A stretch of 64,000 nt of DNA from Leptospira terpstrae serovar Hualin str. LT 11-33 = ATCC 700639 (lineage in GTDB: Bacteria; Spirochaetota; Leptospiria; Leptospirales; Leptospiraceae), in assembly GCF_000332495.1 (NCBI RefSeq), contig NZ_AOGW02000010.1:62001-126000 (forward strand). Direction: 5' to 3'. The notes below the pieces were generated by a model that was not told the DNA's origin, did no database searches, and saw only the letters and a list, made by a program, of their open reading frames with translations. Below, piece after piece: positions 1 to 7,877 of this stretch. Within the stretch, counting starts at the first letter, position 1; every line of letters begins with the position of its first letter. The translations under genes and the position numbers were made by a program.

Positions 1-301
1 AGACAATAACAGAATCTAACTTTGGATAAAGCACTCGTAAACTTTGGATGAGAAGGTAATTTGCTTCAGTTCCTGTTGCTGAGAAAACAAATTGTTTTTC
101 CTGACCTTTGGTTATAGAGGCAAAATACTTTCTTGTTAGTTCTATTTTTCCTTGATTTTTTAAGGAAAAACGAGTGATTCCGGAAGGATTATAAAATCCT
201 TCCAGATAATCTGCCAAACAAGTTTCCAGAATTTCGGGAAAAGGAGGGTGTGTGGCATTGTAATCAAAATACTTTATATCATTCGTTAAATGGGATTTCA
301 T
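1..301 (-). CDS. NifS-like cysteine desulfurase family protein (5' part)
   Basis: This is the N-terminal ~100 codons of a class V aminotransferase-fold protein; the rest lies beyond the left edge. The translation has the family landmarks: YFDYNATHPP near residues 10-19, NPSG at about 38-41, and SATGTEAN at about 71-78, which corresponds to the PLP phosphate-binding turn of NifS/IscS. The family removes sulfur from cysteine for Fe-S clusters or thiolated cofactors, but the catalytic lysine and cysteine loops are outside the window, so the exact role is open. The ATG (complement of 299-301) overlaps the 3' end of the upstream minus-strand gene by 23 bases, suggesting cotranscription. Confidence 0.8.
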   Translation of the reverse strand, partial: MKSHLTNDIKYFDYNATHPPFPEILETCLADYLEGFYNPSGITRFSLKNQGKIELTRKYFASITKGQEKQFVFSATGTEANYLLIQSLRVLYPKLDSVIV

Positions 302-1586
302 CGGCTTCTTCGTAGCGACCCAGTTTGCGAAGGACGGATCTAGTTAAATTATGATAAGGTTTTAGGATGTCATCTTTTTTGCCACCTACACTTCGTTCGT
401 CGACATTACGCAGTTTTGGTTTTAATGCATCCAAAATCGCAAGGCTTTTTGCATTTTCTTTGAGTTTGTGGTATGACTCTGCTTCTTTCATTTTGGATTC
501 AAATTCATGAACTAGAAGAGCAGGAACATTGATATCTTCAATTTCAGCTGCAAGTTGGATGTTCGCAGCTTCCTTAAATTCAGTGGCAGCACGTTTGTAG
601 TATATTTCTTCTTCTGAACCCAATTGGAAAAAAAGTTCACCTCGACGGAATTTGAATTTAAGATACTCTCTTTCATCTGACCCAACAAAATAAAGAATCC
701 TTTCATAAATATCATCCATCTCTCGTGGAGAAAAGTTTTTCATCCCTGTGAGTAGGATTTGCCGGAGTAACGATTCTAAATAATCGTTTGCAGAAACTTC
801 TGAAAAATCACTGCGTTTGATGGAAGATAAAACTACACTTCGTTTTTGTACGGCACTGAGTCCACTGGGAACCTTTTCTAGTTCGGTAAGTTTTTTTAAG
901 ACAAAACTTTCCGTTTCCAACATATGGGTTTTATAACCTAAAAGAATTTCACTGGGGCGACAACTGGCCCAAGCAACCGATTCAATTTTTTTAGGAGCAA
1001 TGAGTTCGGGGCCGGAAAAACGTAACGCGCGTTTGTAGTAGTCTAGGGCCGTGAGAACTGCTTCTATATGGGAATTCCAATAGTCTTTTGGATTGGGGCC
1101 AAGCGTGAGTTCTCCTTGCGGAGCCATTCTAAGGAAGAGCGGCGAACCCCATTCCTTCGCTTTTTCTCGCCATGTAAGTTCTAAAAAATGATCTTCGACA
1201 TGTTCTTTACTTCGGAAATACAAACATGCCTTTTCCATAAGAGCCAAATCCAAGGGAAGGATTGTTCCTTTGGTATTTTCTTCAGAACTAAAGAATTGGC
1301 TTATGGTTTGGAGGACGTCTGTTCCTCCGTCTTTTCTTCCTTCCAGCACTGCATCACCTTTGGCGATGAGTTGGTGCGCAATCCGGGGATTGGGGTAACC
1401 AAAAAACGAATTATAGGCGAGGGTGAATTTGGCAAGGAGGGTGTCCTTGTTTCTCAGAATCCATGGGAAAGTGATTGCCCACACGATGAGAACAGCCAGG
1501 ATGTATTTTAAATTTTCTCGGAAGATTTGGTTCAAGGATTGTCCCTGTTCCCGATCTTTGCCGGAATCTACTGATGTTTCAAGCAA
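279..1586 (-). CDS. Membrane-anchored protein of unknown function, helical
   Basis: I do not recognise this 435-residue protein. It has a short charged N-terminus, one hydrophobic segment at about residues 27-45 without a cleavage site, and then a long, mostly helical region. Its last third resembles degenerate TPR helices, with alternating Tyr/Ala/Leu positions. The topology suggests a signal-anchored periplasmic domain. The start is a TTG directly after an in-frame TAA, with GGAG six bases upstream, so no longer reading is possible. The start overlaps the start of the divergent plus-strand TPR gene by 13 bases. The stop lies inside the next minus-strand gene (NifS-like). Confidence 0.75.
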   Translation of the reverse strand: MLETSVDSGKDREQGQSLNQIFRENLKYILAVLIVWAITFPWILRNKDTLLAKFTLAYNSFFGYPNPRIAHQLIAKGDAVLEGRKDGGTDVLQTISQFFSSEENTKGTILPLDLALMEKACLYFRSKEHVEDHFLELTWREKAKEWGSPLFLRMAPQGELTLGPNPKDYWNSHIEAVLTALDYYKRALRFSGPELIAPKKIESVAWASCRPSEILLGYKTHMLETESFVLKKLTELEKVPSGLSAVQKRSVVLSSIKRSDFSEVSANDYLESLLRQILLTGMKNFSPREMDDIYERILYFVGSDEREYLKFKFRRGELFFQLGSEEEIYYKRAATEFKEAANIQLAAEIEDINVPALLVHEFESKMKEAESYHKLKENAKSLAILDALKPKLRNVDERSVGGKKDDILKPYHNLTRSVLRKLGRYEEADEIPFNE

Positions 1587-3574
1587 TTAAAACTCCAAAC
1601 CATCCTTTCCTCTTTGTTTTCTTTTGTTTTCTTTCACTTTCTCTGTTTGCAGCCGAGCCAGGGACAAGAACCAAAGAATGTTCTCTGTTAGAACCTGGAG
1701 TTCCCGCAGAGTATTTCCTTTCTCGTGCCCTTCGGGAACAGGTGGATGGATTTCAGGCGAGCCAACGTCGAAAACCCGAGGATTCCAAACTTTCCTTCGA
1801 ACGCTCCGTTTCCTTTTTAGATTCTTACCATCTTTGTCTGAAGGAAGTGGGAAAAGATCCAAGTGCTCTCAGTTCCGAGACCCAAAGTTTAAATTATCTA
1901 GAGCTTGGGAGTTTGGAGAAGGCTTGGGAATGGTCGGAAAGTGCCATCGGTAAATCACCGGAAGTCTCTAAAGATTTAGTCCTTTTGCAAACAAGAATTC
2001 GAATCCGACAAGGAGAACTTGCGAAAGCTTCGGATGTATTAGAATCCTCTCTACATAAGTTTCCGAATGATCCAGATTTTTTATACCTTCTTGGAAATAT
2101 TAATTTTGAAAGGAAGTTATGGAACCAATCGATTTTGTATTATACGGCTTTATCCTTTGTGATCGAAAGAAGAGACAATCATTCCAAATATAAATTTTTA
2201 ACAGCCAAAGCACTCGGCGAACTTAATTACAAACTAGATTACCCAAAGATATCTATCAAACGATACAATGAATATACTACCGCTTATAAAAACGATATGG
2301 AAGTTTTGTTTCGGTTGGCTCAGATTTATTTCGTGTTAGGTGACTTTAAACACTGCCGCCAATATCTTGAACAGATTCGAGAAAAAAATCCAAGAGACCT
2401 AGACGCCTCTCATATGCTTGCTGAAATTTATTTTATGGATGCAAGAGATCTTGCACCTACATATTTCGCAACGCTGAAAAAAGAAAAAAAAATTCCGAAA
2501 GAGGGGATTGTATTTTTACTCGATAAACTTGTTTCTGGATCCAAAACCGGACTCGAAGCAAAATTAAGAACATATATTCAAGAAAATCCAGGTAGGCTTT
2601 CTCCGCGCGTCGCTCTTTTGGAACTTGCAGAAAAGGAAAAACTTCCTGATTATGAAATCCTAAGTGCAGATACAGCGCAGTATGCTTATGAGTATAGACA
2701 ATACCTAACTGCAGAAAAAATCCTACGCAGAGGGCTTTCTCAAATCACGGCAAAAGAAAATGCTTTTGAGGAAAAGTCTTTGTATTATGAAAAGATATCC
2801 TCTTGCCAAGAAATGCTCGGTCTTTGGAACCATTCGATCTTATCCACAAGAGAAGCACTACGGCTCACCAAAGAGACAGAAAAATCTTTGCGATTGCGTT
2901 TTCGTTTGGCTTACCTTTACCTCCAAGGCAACCTAAAGAAAGAATCACTTTCCGTTTCTGTTTTATCTGAAACGATAAAAGAAAATCCAAATCCTACTCA
3001 CTATTATCTCCGAGGTTTAGCGTATTTTCAATTGTCAAAATACAAAGAAAGTGTGAGTGATTTTAGTGAAGCCATCAAACTAGATCCTAAAAATTTTAAT
3101 TATTATTTTTATCGAGCTACAGCTTTTGATAAACTAAAACAGTTTAGTGATACAGAATCAGATTTAAAAACTACAATTTCTCTCAATCCCAATGCTTCCA
3201 ATGCAATGAATTACTTGGGATATCTTTATGCAGAAAAAGATATGAATCCGGAGGAAGCAAATAAACTTCTTAACCAAGCAGTATCTTTAGAACCGGACAA
3301 TCCTGCTTTCCAGGATAGTTTGGGTTGGGTGTTGTATAGAAAAAAAGATTTTAATCGTGCCTTACTCCACTTAAACTTTGCCGCCTCCCTAGCTTTGGAG
3401 AGAGGATTCGAAGATCCAGTGATCTATGAACATTTGGGTGATGTGTATTTGGCTAAAAAGGATCCAGTAAATGCTTTGCAGTTTTTTAAACTATCCGAAT
3501 CCAAGTTAAAATTAGAGTCTAACAAAGACTTAGTGGCAAAAATTAAAAAAGTGCAAAAGGAAATTTCTGAATGA
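1574..3574 (+). CDS. Secreted tetratricopeptide repeat protein
   Basis: This 666-residue protein has a signal peptide (hydrophobic residues about 10-26, ending in FAAE) followed by many TPR units. Clear ones include the stretch around residues 145-200 (YLLGNINFERKLWNQSI) and the C-terminal half (YYLRGLAYFQLSKYKESVSD, then AMNYLGYLYAEKDMNPEEA and DSLGWVLYRKKDFNRALLH). TPRs are protein-interaction scaffolds; the signal peptide places it in the periplasm or at a membrane. It overlaps the next gene by ATGA, so translational coupling with the LolA-like lipoprotein is likely. The pair may act together in envelope assembly, but that is inference. Confidence 0.85.
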   Translation: MFQAIKTPNHPFLFVFFCFLSLSLFAAEPGTRTKECSLLEPGVPAEYFLSRALREQVDGFQASQRRKPEDSKLSFERSVSFLDSYHLCLKEVGKDPSALSSETQSLNYLELGSLEKAWEWSESAIGKSPEVSKDLVLLQTRIRIRQGELAKASDVLESSLHKFPNDPDFLYLLGNINFERKLWNQSILYYTALSFVIERRDNHSKYKFLTAKALGELNYKLDYPKISIKRYNEYTTAYKNDMEVLFRLAQIYFVLGDFKHCRQYLEQIREKNPRDLDASHMLAEIYFMDARDLAPTYFATLKKEKKIPKEGIVFLLDKLVSGSKTGLEAKLRTYIQENPGRLSPRVALLELAEKEKLPDYEILSADTAQYAYEYRQYLTAEKILRRGLSQITAKENAFEEKSLYYEKISSCQEMLGLWNHSILSTREALRLTKETEKSLRLRFRLAYLYLQGNLKKESLSVSVLSETIKENPNPTHYYLRGLAYFQLSKYKESVSDFSEAIKLDPKNFNYYFYRATAFDKLKQFSDTESDLKTTISLNPNASNAMNYLGYLYAEKDMNPEEANKLLNQAVSLEPDNPAFQDSLGWVLYRKKDFNRALLHLNFAASLALERGFEDPVIYEHLGDVYLAKKDPVNALQFFKLSESKLKLESNKDLVAKIKKVQKEISE

Positions 3575-4359
3575 AAAGGACCTTATTCTTCATTAGTGTT
3601 TTATTTTACGTTTATTCTTGTCAGTCGGCAGAAGTGGAAGATCCCAATTTTATTGGCCGAGACAAAGAAAAATACCAATCTGCAAAAGAGGGGGAATCAA
3701 AGACCCTTTTAAAGGAAATTTTAGAAAAACAAACAGATTTTCCTAGTTTTAAGTCCGATTTTTCAATGCAGATCCAAACCTTTGTTCCTAAAAAAGATAA
3801 TGTTTATCTAGATGGAAAACTTTATTTTTCGAAAGAAACCAAACAGGTGAAAATCCAACTAATGGACAGTTTTTTTGGAATGATATTTACCGAGCTCATT
3901 GCTGATCCAAACCAAATACAAATCAAACCTACAAGTACAAAAGAGATACAAACCTTTCCGATGGGGGACATCCTCATACAAGATCCAAATACGGGCAAAA
4001 AATTTGCCATACCATTTCCTGTGATTTATGAATACTTAACAGGAGCTTACGTTACTGAAATCCAAAACCCAAAGGCAAAGTTCAATACCAAGGATTCTCG
4101 GATCGCACTTACTAAACCTGATGGGGAATATGAATATTTTTTTAAACAGGGCAACCTGGACCGATTGGAACTTGCAAGCACCAAACGTGGATTAAAGGCA
4201 ATTGCATTGGTCAAAACAAAACCAGATCAAATCCATCCACCTAAAGAAATTACCACTAAGGTGATTAGTTTAGATACGGAAAAGGAAAACGTTCTCATTT
4301 TAATTAAACTTAAAAAATCACAAATTATGGAAGTGCCCTTGACCGTATTTCGATTTTAA
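3571..4359 (+). CDS. LolA/LolB-like outer-membrane lipoprotein
   Basis: This 262-residue protein begins with a type II signal peptide ending VYSC, giving a predicted lipidated Cys17. The mature part opens with a Lys/Glu-rich helix and a 'SDFSMQIQTFVPKKDNVYLDG' type strand run, followed by beta-rich sequence typical of the LolA/LolB/DUF4292 half-barrel fold that carries lipid or lipoprotein acyl chains. That fold call rests on pattern, not on a signature motif. It sits between the TPR gene (ATGA overlap) and the CapA-like gene, which starts on the base after its stop codon, so the three are almost certainly one transcript. Confidence 0.65.
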   Translation: MKRTLFFISVLFYVYSCQSAEVEDPNFIGRDKEKYQSAKEGESKTLLKEILEKQTDFPSFKSDFSMQIQTFVPKKDNVYLDGKLYFSKETKQVKIQLMDSFFGMIFTELIADPNQIQIKPTSTKEIQTFPMGDILIQDPNTGKKFAIPFPVIYEYLTGAYVTEIQNPKAKFNTKDSRIALTKPDGEYEYFFKQGNLDRLELASTKRGLKAIALVKTKPDQIHPPKEITTKVISLDTEKENVLILIKLKKSQIMEVPLTVFRF

Positions 4360-5508
4360 ATGTATATGTTTCGTTTGTATTTTTTATTGATTCTGTTTTT
4401 TCCGCTATTTGTATTTTCAGTGGACTTGCCAGAATCTGCGGAACCACAATTAGAGTTACCGATAAATGATCTTTACCATTTTCGGACAGAAACAGGGGAA
4501 AACATCCAATATCCAAAGTCCACAAAACTCTGGTTTGGTGGGGATGTGATGTTCAACTGGGGAGTTAGGGATTCCATGCGGTCGGAGGATCCCTACTTTC
4601 CTTTTCGCAGTTTTTCTAGTTTTCTAAAAACTTTTGATTATCGTTTCTTAAATTTAGAAACACCCATCTTACATAAAGCCCCATCCGTAGACCAAAGAAA
4701 GTCCTATGTGTTTTTCGGAGAAAGAAGGGACCTTACGGTTCTTAGACTTCTCGGTATCGATGGGGTGTTTCTTGGAAACAATCATACTATGGACTTTGGA
4801 GAGAACGGTCTTTTTGATACATTGGAGCTTTTGGATGAGTTTGGTATCCGTCATACAGGTGCAGGAAAGGATACAGACGAGGCTTTAGTTCCCATCACAG
4901 TCACCAAACAAAACACAGACTACCGCATCTTTTCTTTTTCTGATACGGGAGAAACCAGGCTTTTTTCAGGACCAAAGGCTCCCGGAGCCGCATACTTTCG
5001 AGTAGGGACTGCAGAACGGATCATTAAAAAAACAAAGCCAGGCCAGGTAAATATTTTATCCGTTCATTGGGGTGTGGAATACAATCCGTTTCCGATGGAT
5101 ACGGAACGAAATGCCGCTAAATACTTGATAGGTGCAGGATACAAAGTGATCATTGGCCACCATCCACATGTTCCTCAAGGAATTGAAGTGTTCCCTAAGG
5201 GAGTTGTCATTTATTCTTTGGGAAACTTTTTTTTCGGATCCAAAAATCAATACTTAAAACACAACATTTCTGTGGTTATACATTTTGAAGGTGATAAGCT
5301 TTTGTTTGTGGAAGTGATTCCTGTATTTGGAAAACACCAAGCTCTTCCAGGAGATCATTATTTTTTTCCTTTGGGGCCAAAAGAGGCAGAGAATTTTTTA
5401 AAAGAATATTCTATTCTTTGTAAACAATTGGGAACAGAACTTGTGATTTCAGGGGGAAGGGGTTACGTCTTTTTAGATAAGGAACTAAAAGCCAAACTAA
5501 AACCGTAA
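4360..5508 (+). CDS. CapA-family metallophosphatase-like protein
   Basis: The 382-residue product has an N-terminal signal or anchor segment (about residues 4-20) and all the conserved blocks of the CapA/PgsA family: GGDVM (60-64), NLETP (98-102), GNNHTMDFG (139-147), HWG (236-238), GHHPH (266-270) and SLGNF (286-290). These match the calcineurin-like metal-binding positions. Family members act in poly-gamma-glutamate capsule export or in cell-surface polymer hydrolysis, but no capB or capC homologue is nearby, so a capsule role is not supported here. The gene directly abuts the LolA-like lipoprotein gene and overlaps the convergent membrane protein gene by 46 bases at its 3' end. Confidence 0.88.
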   Translation: MYMFRLYFLLILFFPLFVFSVDLPESAEPQLELPINDLYHFRTETGENIQYPKSTKLWFGGDVMFNWGVRDSMRSEDPYFPFRSFSSFLKTFDYRFLNLETPILHKAPSVDQRKSYVFFGERRDLTVLRLLGIDGVFLGNNHTMDFGENGLFDTLELLDEFGIRHTGAGKDTDEALVPITVTKQNTDYRIFSFSDTGETRLFSGPKAPGAAYFRVGTAERIIKKTKPGQVNILSVHWGVEYNPFPMDTERNAAKYLIGAGYKVIIGHHPHVPQGIEVFPKGVVIYSLGNFFFGSKNQYLKHNISVVIHFEGDKLLFVEVIPVFGKHQALPGDHYFFPLGPKEAENFLKEYSILCKQLGTELVISGGRGYVFLDKELKAKLKP

Positions 5509-6245
5509 TGGAACCAACTGCAAACAAGTCCTATTGCAAAAAAAGGAAAACTGAGTTCTAGTAAATTGGTTTTGAAAATAGAAAACAGTTGCAGAAAAAA
5601 ACCTGTAAAAAATAAAACAGAAGCCGTTCTTAAAATCCAGCTTTTTTCGTATAACCAAAAGTATACGGAAACGATTGCTGCATAACCAAACAAACAAAAC
5701 CATTTGAGTTGTGATGTAGGTTTTAGATATTCGAGAGAAGGGGTCATCTCTTCTGGCGTTTTTGCATCCAAGACATTGAGAATTAAAATATTTTCGATAA
5801 GGTCGGCAAATCCAGCGATCACTAGAAGTAAAACCATCCCCATAAAGATTTTCAAAAAGATGGGCCGAACTTTTCTTCCCGCATAATGGCCTGTATACGT
5901 GAGAAAGGCTAAGTAACAGAAGATAAATCCAAAGTCAAAATAGTGAACCTTTCGGTATTCGGAAGATAAATTGAAAAAGTCGATGGTATCTGGGATTCCG
6001 ATGAGATCTTGGACTTGTTTTGGCGTTTCTGCCATTTCAAGGCCTAGGAGTGTGGATTCAAATCCGGAGTGGTTGTCGAGGGCCGGTTCTTTCGGTGTGA
6101 TATGGTTTAAAAAACCAGCATAGAGTGCTAAAAATAAGCCAAGGCCTAAGCCCCAGACTTCTGGAAAATTTGATTTTTCACCCATAAAAATGTTAGAAAT
6201 TACATGGAAATGGAAGGGTTTGGGAACTCCAAGAAGAAATTCCAT
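5463..6245 (-). CDS. Integral membrane protein of unknown function
   Basis: I do not recognise the family. The 260-residue sequence has about six hydrophobic segments (roughly residues 30-46, 99-122, 130-151, 184-201, 206-226 and 234-254), with a soluble loop between the first two, so it should sit in the inner membrane. The ATG at 6245 has a G-rich stretch (GGGG) a few bases upstream; a downstream ATG at 6185 has no ribosome-binding site. Its 3' end overlaps the CapA-like gene by 46 bases in convergent orientation, and its start faces the rpsF promoter region. Confidence 0.72.
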   Translation of the reverse strand: MEFLLGVPKPFHFHVISNIFMGEKSNFPEVWGLGLGLFLALYAGFLNHITPKEPALDNHSGFESTLLGLEMAETPKQVQDLIGIPDTIDFFNLSSEYRKVHYFDFGFIFCYLAFLTYTGHYAGRKVRPIFLKIFMGMVLLLVIAGFADLIENILILNVLDAKTPEEMTPSLEYLKPTSQLKWFCLFGYAAIVSVYFWLYEKSWILRTASVLFFTGFFLQLFSIFKTNLLELSFPFFAIGLVCSWFHYGFSLAFSSLSKKT

Positions 6246-6295
6246 TGACCCCGGCCCCCATTGGCAAAACCCTAGTGGAAACTAACAAATTCTTC

Positions 6296-6321
6296 TACCT
6301 ACAAGTGTTTCTATGTAGGTA
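6296..6321 (+). promoter_or_regulatory. Hairpin in the rpsF leader
   Basis: TACCTACA (6296-6303) and TGTAGGTA (6314-6321) form a perfect 8-base-pair inverted repeat around a 10-base loop. It ends 16 bases before the rpsF ATG and just ahead of its AGGAG site. In many bacteria the S6:S18 complex binds a leader structure of the rpsF operon to repress it. The hallmark CCG bulge of that motif is not evident, so this is only a candidate regulatory hairpin. Confidence 0.4.
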
Positions 6322-6337
6322 TACCCATAGGAGAAAT

Positions 6338-6613
6338 ATGAGAAACTACGAAATCACGAATATTCTTCGTGAAGGTAATGTAGAAGAGACGAAGTCTGCA
6401 GTCAAAGACTTACTCTCCAAATACAACTTCACGATCCAAGGCGAAGAGGATTGGGGTTCTAAAAGACTCTGGCATCCCGTTGGACAAGACGAACAAGGCC
6501 ACTTCACACTCATCAAGTGTTCCGGATCCCCTACAGAAGTATCTAAGATCGAACATGAGTTTAAACTCAATGTAAACATCTTAAAAACCCTAGTAATCAG
6601 GGCCAATGGCTAA
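6338..6613 (+). CDS. rpsF: 30S ribosomal protein S6
   Basis: This 91-residue protein has the normal length of S6 and starts MRNYEITNILREG, which matches the first S6 strand. S6 pairs with S18 on the 30S platform. The open frame extends upstream to 6245, but I place the start at 6338 because AGGAG lies five bases before this ATG and the upstream 31 residues do not look like S6. It leads the rpsF-ssb-rpsR-rplI block common in bacteria, and its last eight bases overlap ssb. Confidence 0.95.
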   Translation: MRNYEITNILREGNVEETKSAVKDLLSKYNFTIQGEEDWGSKRLWHPVGQDEQGHFTLIKCSGSPTEVSKIEHEFKLNVNILKTLVIRANG

Positions 6614-7043
6614 CGATCTAAACAAAGTACTACTCATCGGTCGAATGACCCGTGATCCGGAATTTAAATCGGTGAACGGAAGTTCTGTTGTCAATTTCTC
6701 AATTGCAAATAACAGAGTTTATGTGACTAACGGTGAAAAGAAAGAGGAAACTCATTATTTTGACTGTGTTGCATGGGGCCGACTTGCTGACATATTAAAA
6801 CAATATGCTGGCAAAGGGAAACAAGTAGCGATTGAAGGCAGACTGCAACAACAGTCCTGGGAAACTCCCGAAGGTAAAAAAGCTACCAAAATCCGAGTCT
6901 ATGTCGAATCCGCACAATTACTGGGCGGCCAAGGACAAGGTGGTGGATCGGGTGACCGTTCAGACAGTTCAACTTCTTATGATTCCGGCGTAAGTAGTGG
7001 TTATGATGATTATCCAGCCGGTGATGACGACATTCCTTTTTGA
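6606..7043 (+). CDS. ssb: Single-stranded DNA-binding protein
   Basis: The 145-residue product has an N-terminal OB fold (about residues 1-108, from MANDLNKVLLIGRMTRDPE to the VESAQLLG strand), a Gly/Ser/Asp-rich flexible linker, and the acidic tail DDDIPF. That tail is the docking peptide that recruits RecO, PriA, exonuclease I and other repair partners. It coats single-stranded DNA during replication and repair. Its start overlaps rpsF by eight bases, so translation is probably coupled. dnaB and recO downstream are on the same strand. Confidence 0.97.
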   Translation: MANDLNKVLLIGRMTRDPEFKSVNGSSVVNFSIANNRVYVTNGEKKEETHYFDCVAWGRLADILKQYAGKGKQVAIEGRLQQQSWETPEGKKATKIRVYVESAQLLGGQGQGGGSGDRSDSSTSYDSGVSSGYDDYPAGDDDIPF

Positions 7044-7055
7044 TAGGTTATGACA

Positions 7056-7400
7056 ATGAGCGAAACAGCAAATATTGATGATACAAGAACAGATTCCCGC
7101 GAGAGTATGGACGGGTTGGAAGACGACGAAAAAGGCGGTTTCCGTGGTAAAGACGGAGAAGGCAAATTCGGTCGTAAAAACGCAAAATATAAAAAGAAAG
7201 TATGTAAGTTCTGCGCTGACAAAGCCTTACTTGCAGGACTTGATTACAAACGAGTAGACATCTTAGAAAGATTTGTTACCAACCGTGGTAAAATCATTCC
7301 AAGAAGAATTACTGGGACTTGTGGCAAACACCAAAGAGCACTAGCTCGTGAAATCAGAAAATCCAGATCTATCGGCTTATTGCCGTTTAAAGTTCTGTAG
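7056..7400 (+). CDS. rpsR: 30S ribosomal protein S18 with N-terminal extension
   Basis: The C-terminal 75 residues are classic S18 ([44 protein letters not shown], ending LLPFKVL). Ahead of them lie about 35 charged Asp/Glu/Lys/Gly-rich residues, so the protein is some 40 residues longer than usual. CKFC and the later CGKH give three cysteines and one histidine, matching the zinc-ribbon version of S18. Two ATGs are possible, 7050 and 7056; I prefer 7056 because the AGG at 7044-7046 is too close to the first. S18 binds S6 on the 30S platform. Confidence 0.95.
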   Translation: MSETANIDDTRTDSRESMDGLEDDEKGGFRGKDGEGKFGRKNAKYKKKVCKFCADKALLAGLDYKRVDILERFVTNRGKIIPRRITGTCGKHQRALAREIRKSRSIGLLPFKVL

Positions 7401-7409
7401 GAGTAACGG

Positions 7410-7856
7410 ATGAAAGTTGTATTGCAAAAAGATGTATTGAATCTTGGTGATGCTGGTGATGTGAAAGAAGTTGCTGATGGTTATGCACGTAACTTCCTCA
7501 TTCCTAGAAGATTTGCAGTCCGTGCAAATGATGGAAACACAAAAGCTGCAGTCCACCAAAAGAGACTTGCTGAACTGAAACGCGACAAACGTGTGAAGGT
7601 GATGAAAGAACTTTCTGCTTCTATCGAAGGTAAAACTTACGAGATAAAAGTGAAAGTGGGTGAGAACGACAAACTTTTCGGATCTGTAACAGCGAATGAT
7701 ATTGCACTCGCAATCAAAAACGCTGGAGTAGAGCTCGACAAACGCAAACTAGATTTAGGTGAGCCGCTAAAAGCAGTGGGCGAATATAAAATTAAAGTTC
7801 GTTTGGCTGAAGGTGTTGTTCCACAAATCATAGTGAAAGTCGTCGGCCAAGCATAG
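7410..7856 (+). CDS. rplI: 50S ribosomal protein L9
   Basis: The 148-residue length is normal for L9. The N-terminal domain is well conserved (MKVVLQKDVLNLGDAGDVKEVADGYARNFLIP), followed by the long Lys-rich connecting helix (about 40-75) and the C-terminal domain starting near GKTYEIKVKVGENDKLFGSVT. L9 binds 23S rRNA at the base of the L1 stalk and restrains frameshifting. The ATG at 7410 has GGAG seven bases upstream, and it follows rpsR by nine bases in the same transcript. Confidence 0.97.
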   Translation: MKVVLQKDVLNLGDAGDVKEVADGYARNFLIPRRFAVRANDGNTKAAVHQKRLAELKRDKRVKVMKELSASIEGKTYEIKVKVGENDKLFGSVTANDIALAIKNAGVELDKRKLDLGEPLKAVGEYKIKVRLAEGVVPQIIVKVVGQA

Positions 7857-7877
7857 TTTTACGCTTCCGCTTTTTCG

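Noticed and set aside
4360..5508. Reading the CapA-like gene as evidence of a poly-gamma-glutamate capsule operon
   Set aside because: No capB or capC partner is in the neighbourhood; only the CapA fold is supported.
6245..6337. In-frame upstream extension of rpsF
   Set aside because: The 31 extra residues do not resemble S6, and AGGAG is placed just ahead of the ATG at 6338.
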